NCBI RefSeq assembly: GCF_037975245.1 | Contig: NC_092576.1 | Location: forward strand, 28,759,111 to 28,823,110 | Length of the DNA: 64,000 nt | Direction of reading: 5' to 3' | Source of the DNA: Apostichopus japonicus | Taxonomy: Eukaryota > Echinodermata > Holothuroidea > Aspidochirotida > Stichopodidae | In this document: positions 22,901 through 36,300 of the stretch, piece after piece | Layout of the letters: each line of letters begins with the position of its first letter | How positions within the stretch are numbered: position 1 is the stretch's first letter | Position numbers and translations under genes: made by a program | Notes under the pieces: generated by a model | Told to the model about the DNA's origin: nothing | Database searches by the model: none | Seen by the model: only the letters and a program-made list of their open reading frames with translations

Positions 22901-24091
22901 CTTTTCGTTACTGGTCGTTAGGTAAGTTCTAAAGTTACAAAGTTTAATTGATCTAAATACGTCCTTTATCATTTATCAATCGTCCTAGTGCTGGTAGGAA
23001 ACAAATATCAACAGAAAACTAGATAGTTTTACATGATAGTGATTCCTTTGCTTGTTATTGTTGATATTTTAAAGACAAACGAAATATTGAATAATAGTAA
23101 CGGGAAGTAAATACGAAAAAGGGTAAAAAAAATTTTTTTAAGAGCAAGAGTACGATTATTATATGATTAGTGTATCTTGATTTGAAAGACAAATTGCTAG
23201 TGATGAATTGTACAGGCATCGAAAGATGGGGCAACTATTTCAAGTTATTGTCTAGTAAGTTATCAAAGATGAAAAAGAATACTTTTTACACATACGTTCA
23301 AACGAATCTACCGTTACTTAACTGTAGTTTTTTAAATAAGACTAAAAGTACACATTATTGTGAGGAACAAAACTGTTAGTAAATTGTTTTCCCTTCCGGA
23401 CAACATTATATCGGATAAGATTCTCCAAGGCATCGGACTTTGTGGATAAAAAGCCTTCGCACCATCTAACCACATGGTCTCAACATACTACAAGGGAATG
23501 ACTTAACCACCTCTGCCCTTTTAACTTATCCTTTCCCCTTTCCTCCCGTCTATCCTACAGCCCTTTTATTACTATCCACACTCACAAGTTGTGTCATTTT
23601 ATATTTTCTGTCTATCTATTATAAGAGAAATTGATCCACTAAAGTATTAATTCTGTATTATAGTTTCCCCTGTCGATTAAAGATAGGCGTATCTGCAAAT
23701 ATGTGCTACAAACAATATAATTATTGGCACTCACAAAAAAGGTTCATACACCCAACATTCGAGTAGCGAACCTCATTAGAATTAAAGGGAAAGCCGGGAT
23801 GTGAAATAGTTTAGGTTTTAATATTCATGACATCGTGATTTTCAGCAAAGGACTACACAACAATCTAACTTGTTTCTATGACCTTGTTCAAACGTATGTT
23901 TATTGACAGTGCCACCTACGTTTGAGCTTTTTTATTTCGTGATAACAACCATCTAAGTGAACAAAATGAAAGTAAAAAGCACATCTAGTTGTAAAAATTC
24001 ATACGAAAAATGAACAGTACCACGTAACAATTTTCGATAAACAAAGGGACAAATAATTCACAATATTATTTACGAGCGCTCTTACGACTCT

Positions 24092-24099
24092 TTATATAT
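24092..24099 (+). promoter_or_regulatory. Possible TATA box of gene 2
   Basis: TTATATAT lies 110 bp upstream of the signal-peptide ATG. The surrounding block is conserved upstream of gene 3 (TTTAAATA near 51331-51340), more so than more distal spacer sequence. No transcript start is visible from sequence alone, so this is tentative. Confidence 0.3.
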
Positions 24100-24208
24100 T
24101 CCAGTTTCATATTAAATTACCTTTACATGCAGTACTGCGTTATTTACTGTAAATGGTTCAGTGGCAAGTGATATCGTTTCCTGGTTGTATGTGATAGCAC
24201 ATGGCAAA

Positions 24209-24314
24209 ATGTGGTTCTGGCTCCTGGTAATGTCATGTTGCTATGTTCATGGAACGACAACGACAATCGATGACGCCCTGCAGTATAATCAACTAGATAT
24301 CAGAAAGGAAATGA
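24209..24314 (+). CDS. Gene 2 exon 1, signal peptide
   Basis: The ATG at 24209 starts MWFWLLVMSCCYVHG, a hydrophobic signal sequence with a likely cleavage after HG, followed by TTTTIDDALQYNQLDIRKEM. The exon ends before GTAAGT at 24315, phase 1. An open frame extends upstream without an ATG. Gene 3 conserves the same start (51450) and flanking sequence. An earlier ATG at 24153 is in another frame and closes quickly. Confidence 0.75.
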
Positions 24315-27300
24315 GTAAGTTATTCAATATCTACTTTATAACCATGAATATATTATTACAGATATTTTTTTGAAACACCAGTTTTTGGTTTGTTATGTTG
24401 CAACAATACATATGATTACTAGATCAGTAAGTGTCACAACGGAAATGACGTTAACTTACGAAGAATAAACAAGAACGTAAAGTTATTTCATATATTTGAA
24501 AGAAAAAAATCAGATGTTCTCTTAAATTATTTGATTCATGTAACCATCGTACACGGCACACGGATGTAGATTGTGCATATGCCAGCTAAATATAAAAGGA
24601 TACACTGTGGTTGCTCTAATGCTTATCATATTATAGAATAGAAATTCTGAAAATGCCCATAATTAGTGTCTACCTTAAATTAAATGTAATTTAATCTTTT
24701 TTATTAACTGAGCTATTTATGAAAAATTTCAAAACTACCTTGTTTGCAGAAAGCAAGTTTCACTGTAGTTTATCGAGCTTTCTTGCACAACTTACATACT
24801 TTGCAGGGAAATATGTCCTGTTTGTTTGAATGTTTTGTGTGTTCAACAGAACCAACCGCTTGCGGTGCCAATCATACGTGTGACTGTCACCAAACGAAGA
24901 AGACAGTTTACCTCGTTGATTGTTCAAAAAGAAAGTTGAGTGTAATACCAACGTTACCTCACAATGCAACGGAAATGTAAGATTAAGAACGATTATGCAC
25001 GGGCCTATTGGTAACTAGGTATAATATAAAAATTTAGAGTAATATTATCTAAACATATAGGTAATACAATGTAAATTTTCGGACTATTTACATGAATGTT
25101 TGACCCATCTGCTTTAGTTTTGGTGATATTTGTAAAGAGTAGTGACAGTCAGTCAATTGCTCATGAATTTAAAGATGAAATACTAAACAAATAAATAATG
25201 CAGACGTCAAATGGTGCATTCTGAAGTATATTTATATTGCGTTACGTCTATGAAGGATTTTTATGTGCTATGGCTTTTAACGCCAGATTGTGGTAGTAAA
25301 TACTAAAAAAATGTAAATTTCCAACTTATTTATGTAGGGGTCTGAGCCTTCATGGGGAGGGACGGAAAGCAAATCAAGGAATATATACAGTAGTGTGTTT
25401 TGCCCTGGGGCATTGGGTTCGACTACAATGTAGGTGGGAGAATGGGTCGTACCCATAAAAAAGGTTACATGTATATTATGAGCAATATTTAAACTGCAGG
25501 TATCTCTTAACGCTATGTTGTGCTAATAAATACTTTGTGTTAGGCTGAACAGGGGGGCTGTATCTTTTTAGTAGTTGTGCGGTAATTCTTCCCCGCCTGA
25601 ATAAAGAAGAAAGATTGGAGTGGGATCCTGTCACCCGACCCTTGGCACTCCACTGGAAACAATTGATGATGTCATTTGAATATATCACATGATACCATTT
25701 GTGGCATCCGGTATTTAAACTAGCAATGACAATATCAGAACCATGCTTAACTTCGTTGTGAATTATTAACTGCTTTGTGATATTTTTTATTTCTGACAGA
25801 AATATATCGAGTAACAGACTCACTGGCATACCCACTGGAACGTTCCAATGGACATTCAACCTGACATCTATGTACGCAATCACAATATGTACCACGTTTT
25901 ACATTGCTTAATGTTATTTTAGATTTGTTTCCATTACATATCTTTAATATGAAGGAGATAAAAATGATTTCAAAATATGAGAAGACAAATTCGAGATGTG
26001 ATACGTTTCACTTTAACCAAAGGAAGTTTACTTACGTTGCATGATTTCAATGTGGGTCTGCTAACGTTAGAGAATATTTTCGTCTTGAGGAGGACGAAGT
26101 AGGGTGGGGACATCAACATCTCCTGAAACAAAAACTAATAGTGAAACCCAAGAATATGTTTTCTGTATACCTATTTTCAGAATTTTCACAAGAAACCAAA
26201 TGAAAGCGATTCCAAGTGGATTATTCTCAAGTGTGAACAATCTTGAATACGTGTAAGTTTTTCTGAATTTTAACACTTTTGTGAATGTTTGTTTGATATC
26301 AAAAGCAAATTAGAAGATTAAAAACCGGTCAACAAGGGTCTGGATAAACATTCCTGATAAAAGAAGAGCTCTGGCTGCTCTTGAATTTAAGTTTTGGTTT
26401 CTATCAACACTCGGTTGTAACTTCTCTGTTTATCTGTTGTTTATATTTAATTTGTAACAATGCTGTATTTAAGTGAAAGGGGGGAAACGTTCTTGTTATC
26501 TGGGTCCAAACATATTCGATACACCGTCTGAACCCCCCCCCCCCCCCCTGCCTAGCCTATAGCTAACTTGATCCGCCCTTTATTTTGGCGATTTCACGTT
26601 TGATTTGGCCCAAGTAATTCTGCACCGTGTATCAACCATCAGATATGACCTCGCGGGTCACGCAAGTCCATTGGAGTTCCCTGTACTGTACTGTGCTATA
26701 ATATTGTCAAAGTTTACGTACAAGAATAATGCTAGCAGCCCATCTGTACTGCCAGGATCTGAGATGTCCGTCTTCTTATTTCTTGCTTGTGCACTCCAGC
26801 AAAAGCTAAATCGTTTAGACAAGAAGGCAAAATGCAACATATACAGACACATAAGTCTTTAATCTAATTAAAGCAATACGGAAAGAGTTTAAACATAAAA
26901 CCAGACCTTACAGAACTAACACCCTCTGAAAAAAAAAACGGGGAATAAAAACGAAAATACATGGGGACCCTGCCTCTGTACCACCTTCATCAAAAACAAT
27001 ATCACAAGCCGCGAAACAATATCATTTGTTACTTTATTATTACTCAATTAATTGAAACAATCATTATTTCTTTTTCTCTTAACAGAGCATTTTCTACCAA
27101 CAAGATTGTTATCATTCCGGTTGATTTATTCGAATCTAAAGTAAACCTGCAGAAAGTGTATGTTTTCTAGTTTTTTTACTCTCGTGAAAAATCCATAAAG
27201 CTTCTCGAAATGATAATTTCACTTTCGTTATCTCTAAATCTGGTTCGGAACGATTACTTATTATTTTAGCTTTGGTATCTTAGCCTACAGATGAACTAAT

Positions 27301-30300
27301 GTTAATTATCTCCTGCTCAAGCGAACTGGTTCAAAGAGTTTAACTAAAATATTAATAATGAATTTTAGGTCATACCAGTCAAAGTGTGGTTTCGAATTAT
27401 GAGGAGTGGCTCAAATGAATCTCTTGTTATCAGATCATAAACTAATTAAAGTTCATTCACTTTAAATTGACAGTAACGAAAAATCACAAGAACGACACTT
27501 GTTATTCTCGTTATACACCGACAATGTTTTTTTTTTAATTGACAGAGACTTTTCCAGAAACTACATCAAAGAAATTCCAACAGGGTTTCTGTCGTCTGCA
27601 TTAAATATAAAATCCATGCAAGTACCATTTCAATATGGACCCGGTTTCAAAACATTACAATTAGGTTACTAGTCTACATGAAATACACTTTCTCCGTGTA
27701 TTCTTTGTTACTTATGATAAACATGATGCATGCCATCCAATATCGATTCAACATCTTGCAAATATATCGAACTTTGTTTTTTCAAAGCATATTGATATTT
27801 GATATCTACACATACATAGAATGTAGTTATGCGTTTATTTATGTAATACGTTGATATGTATACATGTTCACTATGTTGTCAGAGGCATGTCAGTACTTCA
27901 TTATTCCCCAATACTCACTTGTCTTTCAACATTTACTTAATATCCATACATTACAAGTTGCACGTAAATATAGACTTTTGAAATCCACCGAAATTGCGTA
28001 TTATTCTTAGTTATTTCGATATTAAAATTAATGTATTAACGTGACTATCTTCTGATTGCGTTAACGGGTTTTGTTTTAATACCTATTATTATTTCAGTAT
28101 CCATAAATGAAACACAAAAAGAGAAAACTGTAGGAAGATTTCTCAGATATCATCATTGCAAAGATATCACGTTTTTTGTCTTTGTTATTTTGTGGGACTG
28201 AAATGTTTTCAGAGTGGGATATATCTTCTTAAATTGTTTGCTGTATTTAGAAAGCTAATGTACAATGAATGATTTTGCTAGAGTATCACTTTTATATATG
28301 AAACTATCAATTAAGGTCATCTTTTGAATTAAATTGACTCAATGATAGAGTAAAGCCTCATCACAAAAGATACGGTCTACTTCAGATTCAAAGATTATAT
28401 TCACTCCTCCACAGAGATTTTTCAAGCAACAGAATATCTCACATTCCCTCTGATCTGATTGAAAACAAGACTAATCTTCAGACTTTGTAAGTATCATAGG
28501 AGACGGTACATAATATTAATAAATATTGATTGATATCCTAATTATTACTAGGTAGGACATTTGCGTAGGTGTGTATTCGTCCCACATTATATTTAAAACT
28601 AACACAGTGTAAGCTAGCATGTAATCTACTTTTATACTATTCATCTACTGTAAATCGCTTCTCGGCCTTTTGGCTAAAACCAATATTTGCGTTAAATATG
28701 TAATCAGTTGGTACACTGTAATAAAACTATACACACATTTTCTGTGTTAATTTTTATCAGTGACACCATGCATCATGGCCCTTTCTACTAAATAGTTGTA
28801 CATTGCGTTGTAATTTGTGGTAAATGCCAACATATTTAGCGAATGGATATGGAATATTATTCTGTGTACAGTAATGATGTTGCATATTATATGTTAATAC
28901 TGTATTGCTGAAACTGCATATTATACATAGATATATATTTAGTTGGCGTCAGCTGAAATAGCAACAAAGTATTTCAGCCTATATTAAAGTTTAAACATCA
29001 GACCGCAAATATTGGTTAAGCCCCTTTGAACTGTTTTAAGAAGATAACTTACATGAATAACACATGGGCATATTCCGTAGAGTTAAAGATATTCATTGAG
29101 CATTGCCAACCATATTGAATAACATAACACACCTCCTGTCTCCCATAAACACTCAAAAATTGTATGAACTGAAAATTAATGTATAGCATAGTAATCCAAA
29201 TATGATATATTGTTGTCTTATGTCAGTATTTGATTTACCATGAACCACGTAACACAGAAAGTTACCTTTCAGAAGCAATTCTCTTATTCTTTTGTTGGAT
29301 ATAGTATGAGCCGTAGGAGCAGTCTTCATTTTGACCATATAGTAATTAATGGTACGGAACACTGGTTGATGAAATTTGGTCGACTAATCAGTTTTACGTT
29401 ACCAACTTAAGATTATACTAGGGATGCTAGGAAAAAGTACATTCCAATACATGGTATTTAAATCGCTCAAACTAGGAACTATAATAACCTGTTGTTATTC
29501 AGGATATGTTGACTTGAATACAGCTCTTGTTAATTGAAGCATTTCTTGTGGAAGATTTCAACCGTTTTTTTGTTATCGTTTCAGGTTCTTTGGTGATAAT
29601 TACATTACAAACCTGGACAGCAGAATATTTGACGGGAATCCAAGTCTAATCAGGTTGTAAGCATTTGAACCTTATTGTAACTCTACATTTCAAGAAGTTG
29701 ATGAAAGTATATCATTAATATAAAAGCAAGAAAATGAATATTAACAATAAATAAGTGAGTTAGTGTGTGCCGTTTTGCAAAGAATGTATTCGGAACACGA
29801 AGTGTTATAATTGTGTTCATTATACATTATCAAATAGTAGTAAACAGTATGTAGTTAGAAAACTAAAGTATGTTGCCTAGAAGGCTTATCTCTCAAAATT
29901 CATTCTTTCTTGGTTCTTTCTCTCATGGCACTTAATGTACATAATTTTAATATAAATATTTCCTCTGGTCCTATTAGCTTATGAAGTATATATTTAATGC
30001 ATTATGGCCATAATGATTTTCCGGTTGAATTTTGTACGTAATGTCTCGACTTCATTCACACGATTAGCAATATCATCATGACTACTTTTGTGTTATCAAC
30101 TGTTATCACTTGCATCGGCGTCTTCCTCGACCTGTCCAAAGCATTCGACACAATTAACCAATCCATTTATTATCCAAACTATCTTTCCACGGAATCAGAG
30201 GAACAACCATAAATTGGCTAGACAGTCATGTCCCAAATAGGTTACAATATACTTCATACAAGAACTTAAATTCTGGACTTGGTGAAATCGCCTGTGGTGT

Positions 30301-33300
30301 GCCTCAGGGCTCTGTATTAGGTCCTTTTTTGTTTATTATATACGTTAGTGATATCTGCCATGTCTCGAACATCGCTCATAGAGTCTTATTTGCCGATGAC
30401 ACCAATCTCTTGTGAACTGGATAAGTTCTGTGATTGATTCGCAGCAAACAATTGAAGTATTAATATTAATAAGACTAAGTAGATTGTGTTTAGTAGTAGA
30501 AGAGCATTTCGTTGGGATAAGGATATTACGATGGACGATAAAATAATAAAATGTGAAACTGAAACTAAGTTTCTTGGTATTAATATTGATAGCAAATTTT
30601 CTTGGAATAACCATATTTCGTAAGTATGTAACATTTTAGCTTAATTACTGGTATATTATCTAAACTGAAATTTGTCCTCCAACAGCATGTCTTTAGAATA
30701 CTCTATTAAAAACATTAGTTATGCCAAACCAATCCTACTGAACAACTATTTGGTCTGTTACATACAAGGTTAACATTGACCGCCTAAATATTCTCCAAAA
30801 GAGGGATATACGTCATATTGCTAATGCCCCACCACTTGCACATACTAGTGGAATTTTTAAGTCCCTAAATTTATTTAAAACTTGGTGATATTATAACAGT
30901 CAAGTTTGCTACCTTTGCTTACAAAGCATGAATGGATTACTGCTAGTCACTTTTAATGACTTTATATGTTGTAACAGAGTCTTACATAACCATCACACAA
31001 GACAAGCCGACAACACTCATTGCAATTTTTACCATAGTAACATAGGGAAATTCGGTCTTCGTAATGGAGCAATACAAATTTGGAATGATCTATCAACAAA
31101 GTTGAAGTCTATAACTTGAAAACCCACATTCACCAGACATTTGAAAAAGTAATTTATTAACTCATACTAGTATTATATAATCTATGCACGTATCCATCTC
31201 AGCATCATGAGGATATCATTACTGTATATTTAATCCTCACGTATATACTATTATATAGATTTGTACATTTTTCTTTTCTCCCAGGGAGTCTCCTACCTTG
31301 TTAAGTCTTTTTAAGACTTTATAGGAGACTTCCTTTCCCATTGTACACAATTGGCGATAAAACAAATAAATTAATTTAAAAAATGGTAATACTGTCATTA
31401 TAATGACATCTCGAAATCATTTGCGCGGAGCCATGATATTATCTTTGATTTTATCAGGGAACCCAATAAAATTAAACATACTACAATTGCTATCCACTTG
31501 GAGGGTGATAGAGAGTTACATGTTTTGAAGCTTTAGTAATAAGTTTTACATTCACATTGGTACTTCGTTATTGCTGGTATTCTCAAGGTCTATAGTATAG
31601 TCTATAGTCTCAAGGTCTATAGTATTTTTATATATATAGGAACGTTCATTCATTTCTACAAATGCTTCTTTCTCACCAAAATTGTGCAAATCGACTCTTT
31701 TAGAATTTTTAGTACCTTTGCTTAATTCCTAGTCCTAGATATATATTAAGTGTGAAGTAGTTAGTTGTTAACAGGGCTCGTCTTAGTTACAAGTTCAATT
31801 GCTTCATCATTGTAAATAGTTATGATGTTGGTTTGGATGGTTGCATCGGCTTTAACCTACGTAGCTTTACAATAAACAGAAGAAACACAAATGATGACGA
31901 CGACGACAACAGTGACGAAGAAGACGATGACGAGGTGCACTTTATGTTAGTAACAGTTCTGATCGAAATGGTGAGGATATAAGAATAAATTAACAGTGAA
32001 TACCACGTATCTTGAGGGATAATTCTGATGGAGACTGTACCTCAATGGCATTCTCTTAACTCAGGAGTTGTATGTCTAGATTGTATATTGCCGGGGTTTG
32101 TATTTCAATTTTAACATCATTGAGATCCCAAAGATGGATAGACTAACATAACCCATGTTAATTTTTTTTCTGTCGATAGCGATTTCAGGGGAAATCGTCT
32201 CGGAGAAATAGCAGAAGGGCTGTTTTCAAGCACACCGAACATTGAACGTGTGTAAGTAAACGATTTTATCGAGTAAATATTTTATTCAAACGTTTTTGAT
32301 AATCAGTTATGCTGGAACTTAAATTTGCAATTTTGTTCTCATTTCTTCTGTAAGAGATCTGTCCCGAAATTTTATCAAGGAAATACCGAAGGAGCTGTTT
32401 GCGAAGACACCACATCTTAAACATGTGTAAGTTTGCAAAACACGGTAACAAGACCCTGTTAGATAATTGTTTTCCTGATTAAATGGGTTTACAATTGGTG
32501 TCAAAATGATTATGTATCAATATATTTGGCAATGTAAAAAATTTAATTCGATCTTCAAATTATATTTAATTAACGATAAGCCACTCCTTTATAAAGAGAA
32601 GTGAAAATCGATGTTAATTTGTTACAATCATTACAGTATTTGACAACAGCATACTACAATGTAAAGTCAGATAAGAAAGTAAGGTGAAACTATTTCTGCG
32701 CCGACAGTGATAATTGAAATACATATTGTCGTTCTTGTTATAAAGTTTAATTAAAAACTGTATATACTACTATGCCGCTTATTGATTAACGAATAATTAT
32801 ATCCATTTCCCCCTTTCATAGATCTTTTGAGCGAAACAAGTTGTCAGAAATACCAGACGGTCTCTTTCGCAAAACACCGGCATTGAAAAATATGTAATAA
32901 AGCTAAATATGTAATATAATAAATATATACATATAATATAATATATGTAATATATAAATATATATATATATTTATAAATATATATATATATAAATAGTAT
33001 CAATATGTTTTTTAACAAAATCGTTAGGGCGATAGTCTTGTAGCAATATCTTTTTGTCTCTACATTTTCTTTATTATTTCAGTAAATCGATCTAATTTTA
33101 CTTCCTTATTTTGGCTTAACTAGTTATGAAATAATACTCCTTAAATCCTTCAACTTTCTACTTTCACAGTATGTTTTCATCAAACCTTCTCTGTCAACTA
33201 CCACAAAGGCTTTTCCAAGGGTTACAAGCTCTGCAAACACTGTAAATATCTCATCACCTTTTATTAAAAATAGATAATATCACTTAAGTGGCATACATAT

Positions 33301-36300
33301 CTTTCCAATGAACAGTTGCTGATTCCAAACGGTTTCAGGGCAGTTAAGATCTAAATTTACACTTTGTAAAGTACACATGTTGAAACTGATCATCTGTTAA
33401 ACGGGAAATGTCGAAGTTTAGAGGAAATCGTAATCGTTCATCACTTTCAGTTTATCGTTTTAATAATCCGCACAGTTCCCTTCCGATAAAAAAGACGGAA
33501 TAAAGACCAACTATGGATCACACCGTCGTAACCGATGTAAATAAATAAGCTTGGTAGAAGAACACAAGAAAAATGCATCAGGAACTTCAGTGGTTTTCGA
33601 CATTGCTGATCTCTATTTCACTGTAAAATAATTGTAACATCTGTGTTTGAGCCTTTCCTTTTCAACATTGAAATGCAGGAATTTGACTGTTTCTTTTTAA
33701 CAAAAATAGGACCTAAAACTTATTCCATTGTTTTAAGTTTAAATAGTGTATCAAGTTTAACTTAAATTTATCTGTTTGACCATCAGGGATCTACACGAAA
33801 ATGAACTGACAGACCTACAGTGTGGTATTTTTATGGAATTGAGCAATGTTGAGAATATGTAAGAACTTTAAGCCCACAGTTTCTTTTGATTTGTAAAAGT
33901 ACTCACTTACAAGGTTGTCTTTTGTGCGTAATTGTAACATATTTCTTAAATTTATATATTTTTTTATGTCTTCATAAACAACCATGATCATGTGTTGCTT
34001 CAGAAAGTTATCAAATGTTTATGTCAATATCTTTCAGCAATTTATCAAAGAACAGGATCAGAACATTGTGTCCTACGATGTTTTCACATTTCACAAATGT
34101 CAAGCAGATGTAAGTATATATGGCCTTTCATTTTCACAAACTTGTAATGTTATCTATTTCAATTATTTGCTTCTCACTTTACTTTATAAGCAAACTATGA
34201 ACAGAGATATTCCCGCGAAATCATACATATATCTTTCAGTCAAGGCAAAGAATAATGTAGAATGGAATATCAAACAATGATTGCACAAATGTAAGGTCTC
34301 CGTCAAGTTTCCTTGCATAAATAGTAAGGATACTACACTGACGCAACATTTGTTTCAATAACTTTTTTAGCTGTTGCTATATCAACAACTTTCAAAGGTA
34401 CCAGTGTTCTTTTGATAGTATATTGTACCAACACATACGTTTATATAACATAACAATAAAGATGACGACGATGACGATGACGAAGATGACATCAGTTGAT
34501 CAGAGAGTACTTTACGTCAGATAGTTACATCATATGTGGACGTAACCTGAACGTATTTAGTGTTCGTAAGACCATGGCAAGCAAACACATACTACCCAAA
34601 GAAGTAAATTAGTGTTCCTTCTGGTGCAATACCTTGTCAAAAATAATAAGTACCTTCGCCCGCTAATTCAGATATATTTGTTGTGATAAGAAAAATCAAA
34701 GTTAAAGTGTAAAAGTAAGTTGGCCTGACGTTTCGATCCTACCAGGATCTTCTTTAAAGGCTAAATGACAAGTGTATTGAATAGCAATTAGAAAAATCAA
34801 AAATTATTTTATTTTTATTTTTGTTATTATATTTTTTAAGATTTAAGAAAGTAAATGATTAGAACTCAAGTACACAAGAATTGCTTATATTTCTCTTTTC
34901 ATAACATATACTTTATAACTAGTTCTGTTCAGTAAACATGCATCTTGTAAATGATTTGCAACAGCCATGTCCATTCAAAATTCACAATGTTCTTGTGTTC
35001 ATGTTCAGACAATTGGCTGGAAACGATATAACAGCTCTACCGGAGAACCTCTTGTGGAAAACACAAGCATTGGAAATACTGTGAGTATGAGTTCTTTGCC
35101 TATTAGCTCCTTTCACTTGTATTGAATGGCAATTATAAAACCAAAAATTATCTTATATCTTTCCCGGCAATTATATTTTACAGTAGAATATCTAGGAACG
35201 GTCTTCGTACTTTACCGGAGTCATTTCTTGCAAATGTACCAAATTTGCAAATCGTGTAAGTATATTTTTGATATCGTCTTCAATCATTACACTTGTTACA
35301 ACAAATGCCACTGTTGAGTCTATCAACATAGGGCTAAAATACTGGCGAATTGACTGTACTGTATTAATTGTGGCTTTACGTCCGGACATAATCTAAGTAA
35401 TGTGCGCCAAACACACAAAAAATGAAATCGTTTTTCTTAATATTGTTTTGAGTAGGTTCATCTTGCGTTCGATAAAATATCTAAAACGGTAATAGATGTG
35501 GTTGCTGCTGGAGACTCTCGAGTGACGCTAAGAATTTCAATCAATAGTAAAAATAGGCAAGAGGACCAGTCACTTTTGTCATTGTTATAAAGGAGTTACA
35601 AGAATTCTTTAGTTGAAGTGTCATGTGCTAGGGAACTAATTTGATCGAAAAGTAGTTACTTGTATTACTTAGTATTAACATTCTATTTTCTTCTCACTTT
35701 CCATATTCATTGTTCTTTTCAGAGAGGTCGCCCACAACTCCATAACGGTCCTCCCTGAAGATTTGTTTCAGAGAACAACGAACCTAACATCAATGTATGT
35801 GTAAAACCAAAACAACACTTGTATTTCAGAAGAGTTTGGGATTTATTTATCTTGTTTAGTTATTCTGTCTAGTTATTCTGATCTTCTGCTTGAATTTGCC
35901 TGGTGCTTTCATCGACGGTTCGAGGACGATAATATGTAATACTTTTCTAGTGGTCCAACATATTTAAGTTAATGTAAACAATAATTCCACGGTGAAATAA
36001 TATTCGAAACGCGAAGCTTCTGATTTAACTTCAACTTTTGTTGTAAAAATGGGGTGTTGATATTTATGTGTTATGAAGAAAACACACTGCCACATTTCTG
36101 TCTTTTTTAATTGCTACTATTTAAATGAGCGATGCGTTAACGGAATATATATCGCAAGTAGGGAATGTTTTGCGATTGAATTCTGGTAGCCAAATGATTA
36201 GGTTAGTTGCAGTAATAAACACGTTTTGCGTTACGTACACGTCGGTCGTAAGTAACATTATAAGTTTGGCTCTGTCTTGGTATAAAGTGCAATTGCATAG

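Larger units (their letters stand above)
19575..24208. other. Spacer between genes 1 and 2
   Basis: There is no supportable gene. The first ~1.4 kb is nearly identical to the sequence after gene 2. An open frame at 21034-21303 (TGFLFDMLLTRVQTNANFLR...) has a diverged match at 47698-47892. It lacks recognisable domains and its open length is not conserved, so it is not called. A block at about 23395-23570 resembles pyrimidine-rich retroelement sequence at 5910-6060. The last ~700 bp is conserved upstream of gene 3 and probably holds the promoter. Confidence 0.6.
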
